Source: Rhodovibrionaceae bacterium (GTDB lineage: Bacteria > Pseudomonadota > Alphaproteobacteria > Kiloniellales > DSM-21159). From it: 43,095 bases of DNA. Position 1 is the stretch's first letter, and every line of letters begins with the position of its first letter. The notes beneath the pieces are model-generated. The model worked only from the letters and a program-made list of their open reading frames with translations, was not told the origin of the DNA and searched no databases. The stretch spans positions 1 to 43,095 of the forward strand of contig JANQPZ010000011.1 in NCBI GenBank assembly GCA_028285215.1, written 5' to 3'. The translations under genes were made by a program, and so were the position numbers. Positions 32,801 through 40,417 of this stretch are shown here, piece by piece.

Positions 32801-35003
32801 CGTCGGCACGCAGATTCGCGACATGATTCCCGAGAAGGAGCACATGGCCTTCTTCAGTGCGCTGGAGGAGCTTTCTCCCGGTGAGTCGAGCGACTTCCGC
32901 ATGCAGGAAGACCCGGAAGGTGGAGCGAACCGCTGGTGGGCGGGGAACGTTCGTGCGATCGGCAAAGGCACGACGGAGGTCGTCGAGTACCAGTCGGTCG
33001 ATCGGGACATCACCGATCTCGTGAACTATCAGGAGGCTCTGGCCGATCTCTTGAAGGTCAGTCGCCAGGACCTTCCGGCCGGTACGTCGGTGATCGACGC
33101 CATCCTGGACGTCGGTTGCCGCTATCTGGACATGCCGATCGGACTCAGGGTTAAGCTGGAGCAGGGTCGCTACGAGGTTCTAAACCTGCGCGGTCGGGGC
33201 CGGAAGGCGCTCAAGGTCGGCCTGGTCGTCGACGCGGCCGACGCAAAGCAGGAAACCGAGCATCGTCCCAAGAAGGTGAGAACCTGCCTCGACATCTCCA
33301 AGACCGCACTCAAGGATCATCCTTGGTACAAGGCCCTAGGCTGTTCGGCCTTTATCAGCGTCCCGGTCTTTATCGACAGTCAGCTGGCGGCGGTCGTCAA
33401 GTTCGCCTCCCCCCGCGGGCGTTCGCAGCACTTCACCAGTGCAGAAGCTTCTTTCGTCCAGTTGCTCGCGCACTTCACGGCAACGGAAATGAAACGTGCC
33501 TGGCAGGAAGAGCTGGTGAGGCGCAGCGAAGAGCAGCTGAATCTCATTTTCGACAACGTGCCGGTCCGCATTTGGTACAAGGACGATAAAAACCGGATTC
33601 TCAGGCTGAACAAGACCGCAGCCGACTCCATGGGATTGACGGTTGCTGAGGCGGAAGGAGCGGACACCTACGATCTTTTTCCGGAGATGGCGGCCAAGTA
33701 CCATAAAGACGACCTCAAGGTCATCAAGTCCGGAAAACCAGAGATCGGCATTATCGAGGAGTATACACCGAAGGACGCCGAGCGAGGCTGGATCAGCACC
33801 AACAAGATCCCCTACACGGACCCGGTTACAGAAGAGCGTTTCCTCTTCGTGGCGGCAAGCGACGTGACGGAGCTGAAACTGGCGGAACTGGAACTCCGCG
33901 AGTCAAACGAGGAGCTGGCACAGCAGCAAGAGAATTATCGGAACCTCTACTGCCGAACCCCGGCGATGCTGCACTCGATCGACACCCAAGGCAAGCTGGT
34001 CGAGGTCACCGACCTTTGGCTAGAGAATCTGGGCTATACGAGGAAGGATGTCATCGGCAGGAAGTCGACGGACTTCCTGACCGAGGAGTCCCGCCGCTAT
34101 GCCCAGGAGGTGGTGCTGCCGCAGTTCTGGCAGGATGGTCGTATGGAGAACGTGCCCTACCAGTTCGTCCGAAAGGACGGGTCTCGGATCGATATCGAAT
34201 TGTCGGGCATCGTCGACTTCAGCAGTCATGGAAGCGAGCGACAGAGCCTTGCCGTGCTGAACGACGTGACAGACCGGAATCGCGCGCTGCTGGCCCTCGA
34301 ACGCAAGAACGAGGAACTGGAACACGCGAACGAAAGTCTGCAGAAATTCGCCTTCGTCGCGTCGCACGATCTGCAGGAACCCCTGAGAAAGATCCGCCAG
34401 TTCAGCGAATACCTGGTCGCCGACTGCGAAGACAGCCTCAGCCAAGACGGGCGCTACTTCCTGAACGTGATCACCGGGTCGGCGAACCGCATGAGCGACC
34501 TGATTCGGGACATCCTGGCCTTCTCCAGAGCCTCCAACCAGACGATCAGCCTGCAAAAGACCGATCTGAACGAGATCTTCTCCCGCGTTCTCGTGGATCT
34601 GGAGATCCAGTTCGCCGAAGCCGATGCCGATATCGAGATCGGCAAGCTGCCGTCTGTCATGGCGGACGACACGATGACGGCTCAGCTCTTCAAGAACCTC
34701 ATTTCGAACGCGCTCAAATACCGTCATCCCGAACGCAAACCTCATATTCGCGTCACCAGCAAGGTGTCGAAAGACAAGCGGCACTGCCAGATCGCCATCG
34801 AGGATAACGGGATCGGATTCGATCAGAAGCACGCCGAAACGATCTTCGAGCCCTTCCGCAGACTTCACAGGAAAAGCGAGAAGGAGGGCTCCGGCATCGG
34901 CCTCGCGATCTGCCGCACCGTTTGCGAGCGCCATGGCTGGTCGATCGAGGCGAAGGGCACAGCGGGCGAAGGGGCTGTCATCAGCGTCGTCGTTATGATT
35001 TGA
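29856..35003 (+). CDS. CheB-CheR-PAS-GAF-histidine kinase fusion
   Basis: Very large cytoplasmic signalling protein, 1,715 residues. A Lys/Ala-rich disordered head (1-90) is followed by a CheB-type methylesterase (93-280, Ser100 in GASAGG, His in QHLSPDF, Asp in GTGSDGTKG). A CheR-type methyltransferase (295-553, VPGCASGEEAYSIA, LATDIHSR, SCRNLLIYF) comes next, then a PAS-like region, a coiled coil with six EELxxxN heptads (766-807), PAS, PAS, GAF (1065-1215), PAS and PAS. The C-terminus is a HisKA/ATPase kinase (SHDLQEPLRKIRQFSEYL, GSGIGLAICRTVCERHGW). The frame is open 51 codons earlier, but ATG 29856 has GAGGG 6 nt upstream. The Rcp1-like regulator follows after 28 nt and is the likely partner. 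No chemotaxis genes are nearby. Confidence 0.9.
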   Translation: MTNRTRSAGATETKPRMATKKRKPNGSAAKTATGKRKTSGAVTADAAAQELPTSKGPASGRRGRQKTAPQDSTAARPGGLAASEAAQRSTATRIVAIGASAGGLTPLQQFFDSMPTDSGLAFVIIQHLSPDFRSMMDELMARHSTMTICRAEDGMLLAPNTVYLNSPRTEMTVADGRLRLRKGSPEAILELPINQFFESLAKEQKSDAIGIILSGTGSDGTKGCEAIKAKGGAVLVQDPGTAKFDGMPISVIDRGLADSVDSPEDLPAVIMDLMKGREVRMMLDSAAVKRDPARTLFGLLKDRFGAEFSQYKRATVDRRIRRRADMCKLPDLESYVDFLIGNRDELEALYHDLLIGVTAFFRDAEAFQTLESKVIPAIASKMSIEHQIRVWVPGCASGEEAYSIAIAFCEFARRNDIPLNLKILATDIHSRSLEAAGTAVYTAENLKHISEERLNRYFDREGDYYQIKQFLRRLVVFSPHNAISDPPFTRIDLLSCRNLLIYFNEMAQQKALSLFHFALKKDGYLFLGPSESVSKIDDEFNVIDKRWRIFQKARDVRLPDASSLLTRTGNEDNSQRGRGAELSKLGTTQETLGMRLYARRALNDAFTALLGRYAPPGFLLTRDGTILHIFGDAARYLTLREGGFSQRILDLVQEELKLVVSAGLERAKGRGVQTYSRRVTVPTPDDRSVVLNVTIDPLAEEDEHTEYLLLVLEPHREEGTPASPAAAATPILTTDQRETVEVMQQRIDDLERDLKFTEESLQTTIEELETSNEELQATNEELMASNEELQSTNEELHSVNEELYTVSAEHQSKIEELTQLNNDMDHLLKGTDIGTIFLDSGLRIRRFTPAATRVFNLIAQDIGRPISHITYRFREPALLDLLQGVQRTAKPVEAELTVDDDAYLLRALPYVTDPDETVGIVITVIDVTEVKAAKSKAVRMDQLYESIVEDMSEPLVRWNAKGAITFCNDAYVRSRRSTREAIVGTQIRDMIPEKEHMAFFSALEELSPGESSDFRMQEDPEGGANRWWAGNVRAIGKGTTEVVEYQSVDRDITDLVNYQEALADLLKVSRQDLPAGTSVIDAILDVGCRYLDMPIGLRVKLEQGRYEVLNLRGRGRKALKVGLVVDAADAKQETEHRPKKVRTCLDISKTALKDHPWYKALGCSAFISVPVFIDSQLAAVVKFASPRGRSQHFTSAEASFVQLLAHFTATEMKRAWQEELVRRSEEQLNLIFDNVPVRIWYKDDKNRILRLNKTAADSMGLTVAEAEGADTYDLFPEMAAKYHKDDLKVIKSGKPEIGIIEEYTPKDAERGWISTNKIPYTDPVTEERFLFVAASDVTELKLAELELRESNEELAQQQENYRNLYCRTPAMLHSIDTQGKLVEVTDLWLENLGYTRKDVIGRKSTDFLTEESRRYAQEVVLPQFWQDGRMENVPYQFVRKDGSRIDIELSGIVDFSSHGSERQSLAVLNDVTDRNRALLALERKNEELEHANESLQKFAFVASHDLQEPLRKIRQFSEYLVADCEDSLSQDGRYFLNVITGSANRMSDLIRDILAFSRASNQTISLQKTDLNEIFSRVLVDLEIQFAEADADIEIGKLPSVMADDTMTAQLFKNLISNALKYRHPERKPHIRVTSKVSKDKRHCQIAIEDNGIGFDQKHAETIFEPFRRLHRKSEKEGSGIGLAICRTVCERHGWSIEAKGTAGEGAVISVVVMI
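32151..32276 (+). repeat. Six 21-bp heptad repeats (coiled coil) inside the fusion kinase
   Basis: In-frame 21-nt units each encode Glu-Glu-Leu-x-x-x-Asn (the last ends in Ser): EELETSN, EELQATN, EELMASN, EELQSTN, EELHSVN, EELYTVS. The protein repeat is near perfect while the DNA has diverged, so selection acts on the helix. It marks the coiled coil joining the CheR part to the PAS/kinase part. Confidence 0.85.
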
Positions 35004-35031
35004 TAAAGGGGGCATGGTTTAGGGGGACAGG

Positions 35032-35493
35032 ATGCAGTCCGACGCGGAACCGGTCGTCGTCCTGATGGTCGACGACGACGACGCCGACGTCTACTCCACT
35101 CGGCGGGCTTTCAAGGAAGGCAAGATCGTCAACGACTTCCGGCATGTTTCGGATGCCGACGGTCTGTTCGACTATCTCGACCGCATGGAGACCGCGGCTG
35201 ACTCCAACCCCCATCCCCGGCCCCACGTCATCCTGCTGGACATCAACATGCCGGGCCTAAGCGGTCTGGACGTGCTGAAGGCGCTGAAGGGAAACGAGCT
35301 CTACCGCTCCATTCCGGTGGTCATCCTGACTACCTCCGACGAGGAACGGGACATCACCGAGAGCTACGCGCTGGGCGCAAGCTCCTACATCACGAAACCG
35401 GTGAGCATTCAAGGTATGCTGGAGGTTGCCCGGCGCTTCGAGGACTACTGGTTTCAGATGGTCCGCGTCCCCAAGGGAGACCGCAACCACTGA
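35032..35493 (+). CDS. Rcp1-like single-domain response regulator
   Basis: CheY-like receiver of 153 residues, of the Rcp1 type found next to phytochrome-like kinases. Conserved positions are the acidic cluster in VLMVDDDDADVY, phosphoacceptor Asp70 in ILLDINMPGLSG, TTSDEERDI, and the Lys in SSYITKPVSIQG. It starts at ATG 35032, 28 nt after the giant kinase stop, on the same strand, so the kinase is its probable phosphodonor. The C-terminal DYWFQMV is usual for the group. There is no output domain, so it acts by protein contact or as a relay. Confidence 0.92.
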   Translation: MQSDAEPVVVLMVDDDDADVYSTRRAFKEGKIVNDFRHVSDADGLFDYLDRMETAADSNPHPRPHVILLDINMPGLSGLDVLKALKGNELYRSIPVVILTTSDEERDITESYALGASSYITKPVSIQGMLEVARRFEDYWFQMVRVPKGDRNH

Positions 35494-35563
35494 TGCCGAC
35501 CCCAGCGGCCTCTGCAAGGCGCCGGCACCTAGAGAGCGCGATCCCACCTGAGGCAATCCTGCT

Positions 35564-37213
35564 CTATAGAGTCGCCGTCACCTCCCCGAGGCGTTGGACG
35601 AGCGCCATGTTCTCGCGATAGTCGATCGGGATGACGATCAGCGACGGGCCCCGGTGCGCCAAAGCGCGCTCGATCGCCGGTCGCAGATCGCGCGCGTTCG
35701 CGACCTGCTGACCTTGCCAGCCGAAGGCGGCGGCCAAGCCGAGCCAATCGGGATTGCCGAAGGCGAGATCCGTGTGCCGCTGGAACTCCTGCTCCTGCTT
35801 CCAGGAGATCAGACCGTAACCGCCGTCTTCCCAGACCATCACGGTGATGTCGCTGTTCAGGCGACGTGCCGTCTCCATCTCCTGAACGTTCATCATGAAG
35901 TCGCCGTCGCCGGCGATGGCGAAAACCTTGCGGTCCGGCGCGACGATGTGGGCGGCAATCGCCCCCGGCAGCGGCATCCCCATCGAACAGAAGCCGTTGG
36001 GGATCAGGCAGGTGTTCGGCTCGTTGCAGTGGAAGTAGCGTGCGATCCACATCTTATGGGCGCCCACCCCGGAGAGCAGGATGTCCGAGGGCCCCAAAGC
36101 CGCCCGCACATCCCAGAGCGCCTTCTGCGGGCGGATCGATCCCTCGGTGTCGTCATCCTTGTGGGCCGCGAAGTCCTCCGCCATACGAGACCGCACCTTG
36201 GCTTGACCCGCGAGCGCGTAGTCCGGGACGCCGTCCCGCGCGACCCGCTCGTTCAGCATCCAAAGACCGTGGGCGAGATCGCCGACCAGTTCGACAGCCG
36301 GATGATACTGGCCGTCGATCTCCGCAGGCAGGAAGTCCATGTGCACGATCGGCTTGTCGCCCCTCGGGTTCCAGAGGCGCGGCGGGTACTCGACCAAGTC
36401 GTAGCCGATGGTGATCACCAGATCGGCGTCGTCGACGGCCAGGGCAACGTAGTCCTTCTGCTGAAGGCCGATGGTGTAGAGGCAGTAGGGTGCGTCCCGG
36501 TCGACCGCCCCCTTCCCCATGAAGGTCGAGATGACGCCGATGCCGGTCGCTTCGCAGAATCGCCGGAGCTGTTTGGCCGCACGCCGCCGGATGGCCCCGT
36601 TGCCGGCGATGACGATCGGGGTGCGTGCACTGCGAATTCTTGCCCAGGCTTCGTCGGCAATCTTGTCGTCGACGCCGGGGCGGCGGAATCGGCGCGGCTG
36701 CAAGGGCGTAGCTGCGGTCTCCTGCTTGGCGATATCTTCCGGAAGCTCGATCAGGACAGCCCCCGGCTTCTCGGTGCGCGCCAGACGCACGGCCTTTCGA
36801 ACGATCTCGGGAATGCTGTCGGCGGCGCGGACGGATTGCGCCCACTTCGTTACCGGCTCGTACATCGCCACCACGTCCATCACCTGGTGGCTTTCCTTGT
36901 GCTGACGCGTCGTGGCCGCCTGCCCGGTCAGCACCAGAACCGGAGCGCGGTCCATATTGGCATCGGCAACCCCGGTGATCAGGTTGGTCGCACCGGGACC
37001 GAGCGTGCCGAGGCAAGCCGCCACCTCGCCGGTCAGCCGGCCGTAAACCTCGGCCATGAAGGCAGCGCCCTGCTCATGTCGTGTCAGAACGAACTCGATC
37101 GCCGAGCCCTGCAGCGACAGCATGAGATCGGCGTTCTCCTCTCCAGGGACGCCGAAGATGTGGGTGACGCCCTCTTCTTCGAGGCAGCGCACAAGCAGAT
37201 CCGAGGCTTTCAT
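35564..37213 (-). CDS. Acetolactate synthase-family ThDP enzyme, large subunit
   Basis: Thiamine-diphosphate enzyme of the acetohydroxyacid synthase/pyruvate oxidase family, 549 residues. The catalytic Glu47 is in LTRHEQGAAFMAE, and the central domain reads GNGAIRRRAAKQL. The ThDP site is AGDGDFMMNVQEMET, then VWEDGGYGLISWK, where biosynthetic enzymes usually have NN in place of ED. No small regulatory subunit (ilvH) gene is beside it, so a catabolic acetolactate synthase or another 2-oxo-acid carboligase is more likely than the branched-chain biosynthetic enzyme. The AT-rich leader holds a candidate promoter. Function beyond the family is inferred. Confidence 0.85.
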   Translation of the reverse strand: MKASDLLVRCLEEEGVTHIFGVPGEENADLMLSLQGSAIEFVLTRHEQGAAFMAEVYGRLTGEVAACLGTLGPGATNLITGVADANMDRAPVLVLTGQAATTRQHKESHQVMDVVAMYEPVTKWAQSVRAADSIPEIVRKAVRLARTEKPGAVLIELPEDIAKQETAATPLQPRRFRRPGVDDKIADEAWARIRSARTPIVIAGNGAIRRRAAKQLRRFCEATGIGVISTFMGKGAVDRDAPYCLYTIGLQQKDYVALAVDDADLVITIGYDLVEYPPRLWNPRGDKPIVHMDFLPAEIDGQYHPAVELVGDLAHGLWMLNERVARDGVPDYALAGQAKVRSRMAEDFAAHKDDDTEGSIRPQKALWDVRAALGPSDILLSGVGAHKMWIARYFHCNEPNTCLIPNGFCSMGMPLPGAIAAHIVAPDRKVFAIAGDGDFMMNVQEMETARRLNSDITVMVWEDGGYGLISWKQEQEFQRHTDLAFGNPDWLGLAAAFGWQGQQVANARDLRPAIERALAHRGPSLIVIPIDYRENMALVQRLGEVTATL

Positions 37214-37628
37214 GAAGATGTCATCCTATGCCGTGTCATTCCGCCGCCGACAGACGGTGAGGGCCGGGTTGCCTTGGCTGGTCTCGGGTGGACTGAAGAA
37301 GACCTGCAGCACATCGGGACAGTGCCCCAGGGAAAGGCCCGGAACCGAGTTCGATCTTTGAACCCGGATCGCGACGCTACGGCAAGCGGTCCAGCGATCG
37401 TCAACCTCCACCAGATCCACAATGAAGAAAAGAAAATTCATGCAACCCAAATAATTCTCATGAAAATCTATACCTACGCACCAAAAATATACAATATAAT
37501 CAAAATCACAAATAAACATAACTCATAAGACCGGAGAGAATTTGGGTGCTCTCGGGTCGTGCGCTATCCAATGTCGACCAGTCTATACCGGCCGACACCC
37601 GAACAGTCGCACCAAGGGTCAGCCTCCG
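37214..37628. promoter_or_regulatory. 415-base leader / intergenic region with AT-rich core
   Basis: No convincing gene. 37430-37530 is AT-rich and lies between the end of the TRAP permease gene and the ThDP enzyme gene, both leftward. If the candidate promoter at 37467-37494 is right, the mRNA leader is about 245 nt. A short open frame in the leader (from about 37453) has no recognisable leader-peptide features. Confidence 0.45.
37467..37494 (-). promoter_or_regulatory. Candidate sigma-70 promoter for the ThDP enzyme gene
   Basis: On the minus strand TTGTAT (37494-37489), a 16-bp spacer, then TATAGA (37472-37467). It is close to the -35/-10 consensus and lies in the most AT-rich part of the region. 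No transcription evidence is available. Confidence 0.4.
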
Positions 37629-39452
37629 TCAGACGACGAGCGGCCAAAGCAGCGCGGCGATGCCGGGGAGGAAGACCGCGATGCGAAGTGCGAGCGGCAG
37701 AGGCCGGCCGAAGTGACCGACCAGAGCCAGGGTCACGGCCAGAACCCCGAAAACGGCGAGCGAGAGGGAGAGCGCGACTGCCTGCCAGCTCCCCTCCAGG
37801 ATCAGGGCCGGGTTCAAGGCGAACGCAAAGGGCAGGACGAAGGCCGGCCAGCCGAACTTCATCGCGGCCAGAGCCGTGCGCATAGGTCCCCCGCCGCTGA
37901 GACTGGCTGCGGCGAAGGCGGCGATGGCGACGGGAGGCGTAATCATGCTCATCATCCCGAAATAGAGGACGAACATGTGCGCCGCGGTCGGATGGATCTC
38001 CAGACGGATCAGGGCCGGCGCCACCAGCGCGGCCAAGAGCACGTAAACCGCGACGGTCGGCATGCCCATGCCGAGCACGATCGAGACCAGGGCGGCCAGG
38101 GCCAGCAGCAACACGACATCCTCGCGCGCGAAGCCGACCAGATAGGCCGTCAAACCGAAACTCAGTCCGGTTTCGTTGAGAACTCCGATGACGACCCCGG
38201 CCGCAGCGGTGATCACCAGGATGCCGGACAGCGCGGCCCCGCCTTGCGCGAGAGCGCCGAGGAGATCGCGCGGCGCCAGCAGAGCGCGCGCCTTCGGCAT
38301 CAGGGGCGCGATCAGCAGCAACGCCAGGGTCGCGAACAGCCCCGCCGTCGCCGGCTGATAGTTGCCCGCGAACAGAGCCCAGATCAGGGCCGCGAAGGGG
38401 ACCAGGAACATCCATCCGGCCTTCAGCGTCGGCGCGACGCGAGGACGTTCCGCCGCACCGATGCCGACGATGCCGTCGCGCGCCGCCGTCAAGTCCGCCT
38501 GCATGAAGATGGCGGCGTAATAGAGCAGCGCGGGCAGCAGCGCCGCCACCACGACGTCGGCGTAAGGAATCTCCAGAAACTCGGCCATCAGGAAGGCGGC
38601 CGCGCCCATCACCGGCGGGGTCAGCTGCCCGCCGGTGGAGGCGACGGCTTCGATCCCTCCGGCCGTTTCCCGGGGAAAGCCCGCGCGGCGCATCAGCGGA
38701 ATGGTAACGACGCCCGTGGTGGCGACGTTCGAGACGGCGCTGCCGGAGATCGACCCGAACAGCGAGGAGCCCAAAACGGCGATCTTGGCCGCCCCGCCGC
38801 GAAAGCCGCCCATCGCGGCCGTTGCCAGATCGGTGAAGAAAGCGGCTCCGCCGAGATGATCCAGCAAGCGGCCGAAGGCGACGAAGACCACGACGACGGT
38901 CGCCGCAATGGCGAGCGGCGTGCCGAGAATGCCGCCGGTGTCGAGCGCGAGCTGGGCCGCCAGCCGATCCGGCGAGACCGGCAAAGCCTGAAGCTCGCCA
39001 GGGAGGTGAGCGCCCCAGATCCCGTAAGCGCCGAAGGCCAGCACGATCCCGGTGAGGGGCCAGCCTGCCACCCGAATCAAGGCCAACAGCAGGGTCGCCA
39101 AGACCGCGACGGCGACCAGACGCGCCGAGGCCGGATCGATCGCCGCGGCCAGCGAAAGATCGGGATAGGCGAACGCCAGCCAGATCCCGCCCGAGAGGGA
39201 CACGGCGGCCAGCACGCCGTCACGCAGCCGGGCCAGACGCACCGGCCATCGGGTCGGGCGTCCGACCAGGAAGCTATGGGCAACGGCAAGGGCCAGCGCG
39301 AACGCCAGAAACTGCTCGGTGTAGACGGCCAGGCGCAGCAACCGCGGCACCCCGGCCGCCCAGAGCGTCGCCAGCACCACCAGAACCAAGGCGAGGCTCG
39401 CAGCAGCGACCGCCGAGGCCCGCCCGATCCGGTCCTCGGCGTCCCGGTTCAC
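37629..39452 (-). CDS. TAXI-type TRAP transporter fused permease (DctQM), system 2
   Basis: Integral membrane TRAP permease, 607 residues, with small and large subunits fused. Motifs shared with the first system are SGSAVSNVATTGVVTIPLM, STGGQLTPPVMGAAAF, LGMGMPTVAVYVLLAALV and SMITPPVAIAAFAAASL. The N-terminal part has four hydrophobic segments (LALVLVVLATLWAAGVPRLL and following). It starts with GTG 39452, whose GTGA overlaps the TAXI stop, so translation is coupled. It lacks most of the extra C-terminal hydrophobic extension of system 1. Substrate unknown. Confidence 0.92.
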   Translation of the reverse strand: MNRDAEDRIGRASAVAAASLALVLVVLATLWAAGVPRLLRLAVYTEQFLAFALALAVAHSFLVGRPTRWPVRLARLRDGVLAAVSLSGGIWLAFAYPDLSLAAAIDPASARLVAVAVLATLLLALIRVAGWPLTGIVLAFGAYGIWGAHLPGELQALPVSPDRLAAQLALDTGGILGTPLAIAATVVVVFVAFGRLLDHLGGAAFFTDLATAAMGGFRGGAAKIAVLGSSLFGSISGSAVSNVATTGVVTIPLMRRAGFPRETAGGIEAVASTGGQLTPPVMGAAAFLMAEFLEIPYADVVVAALLPALLYYAAIFMQADLTAARDGIVGIGAAERPRVAPTLKAGWMFLVPFAALIWALFAGNYQPATAGLFATLALLLIAPLMPKARALLAPRDLLGALAQGGAALSGILVITAAAGVVIGVLNETGLSFGLTAYLVGFAREDVVLLLALAALVSIVLGMGMPTVAVYVLLAALVAPALIRLEIHPTAAHMFVLYFGMMSMITPPVAIAAFAAASLSGGGPMRTALAAMKFGWPAFVLPFAFALNPALILEGSWQAVALSLSLAVFGVLAVTLALVGHFGRPLPLALRIAVFLPGIAALLWPLVV

Positions 39453-40417
39453 TCGGTCCAGATCCCCGCCTCACGGTAGAAGCGGATCGCGCCGGGATGG
39501 AAGGTCGAGCCCTCGACCTGCACGGCCATCTTCGCCGGATCGAACCGGCGGAACGATCCATGGCTTTCGATCAGGGCCGCCTTGTTCTCCGCCAGCGCCT
39601 TGACCACCGCATAGACGGTGTCGGGGTCGGCATCCGCATGGGTCAGCAGCGCATACTGATAGCCGATCAAGTCCACCGGCTCGGCGATCTCCGGCAGGCG
39701 CTCGACCGGTTCGACCCGGCCCACGTAGCTGCCCGGCAGGGCCTCGGCCACCTGGGCTGCGGCCGCCTCGCCGGAGATCACGGTGATGAAGCGGACCGGG
39801 CGCTGCGCATGGGTCTGGCGGACCACGCCCGACCCCGGTGCGAGCATCACGCCGGCCACGCTGCCTTGGGCCAGCAGCTTCGCGCCTTCGACGAAGTTCG
39901 GCACCGGCACACCGTCGAGCTCGCCGACGTCGATCCCGGCGGCGTCGAACACGGCCTGCTGCATGACCCCGACCAGCCTCTGTCTCGCGTAGCCCACCGG
40001 AAAGGGACGCCCCTTGAGATCTTCCAGGCTGCGGATGTCGCTGTCGGCAGCGACCATGATGCCGACCTCGAAGGGCTGGAGCAGTGCGGCGACGCGAATG
40101 TTCGGATTGGCCTGGCCGTCGAAGTTGCCGCTCCCCTGGGTCGCGAAGACCGCTTCGAAAGCGTTCGAGGTGGCGAAGTCGAAATCGCCCCGGTTCAGGG
40201 CCGGAATGAAGACGGAAGACCCGCCCTGGCCGACGGCGCGCAACGTCATTTCGCTGTTCGCGCTGGCGACCTGCGCGACACCCGCCGCGATGGCGTAACC
40301 AAGCGAACCTTGCGGCAAGGTGCCGATGGCCAGGGGACGATCCTGGGCGGTCGCCGAGGTCGCGAAACCCAGCGCGGTGACGAGCGCCGAGAGATACATA
40401 ACCAAGCGGTACTTCAC
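39449..40417 (-). CDS. TAXI-family TRAP transporter solute-binding protein (system 2)
   Basis: Periplasmic binding protein, 322 residues, TAXI type. The signal peptide is MKYRLVMYLSALVTALGFA, then TSATA, with the cut probably after ATA. The mature start PLAIGTLPQGSLGYAIAAGV is the family's first motif, and FIPALNRGDFDFATSN follows. It begins with GTG 40417, overlapping the hydrolase stop as GTGA, with GGGGAG 7 nt upstream. The sequence is quite different from system 1, so the ligands probably differ. Grouping with an arylformamidase-like gene suggests an aromatic amino-acid-derived acid. Confidence 0.92.
   Translation of the reverse strand: MKYRLVMYLSALVTALGFATSATAQDRPLAIGTLPQGSLGYAIAAGVAQVASANSEMTLRAVGQGGSSVFIPALNRGDFDFATSNAFEAVFATQGSGNFDGQANPNIRVAALLQPFEVGIMVAADSDIRSLEDLKGRPFPVGYARQRLVGVMQQAVFDAAGIDVGELDGVPVPNFVEGAKLLAQGSVAGVMLAPGSGVVRQTHAQRPVRFITVISGEAAAAQVAEALPGSYVGRVEPVERLPEIAEPVDLIGYQYALLTHADADPDTVYAVVKALAENKAALIESHGSFRRFDPAKMAVQVEGSTFHPGAIRFYREAGIWTE

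Noticed and set aside
30639-32843. 734-codon open frame antisense to the CheB/CheR fusion
   Set aside because: Low-complexity, Val/Asp/Gln-rich with no family motif. The sense strand carries clear conserved domains throughout.
35594-39479. Long plus-strand frames of 644 and 645 codons over the ThDP enzyme and TRAP permease genes
   Set aside because: Both are shadows with Arg/Gln/Gly/Asp bias, opposite well-supported genes.
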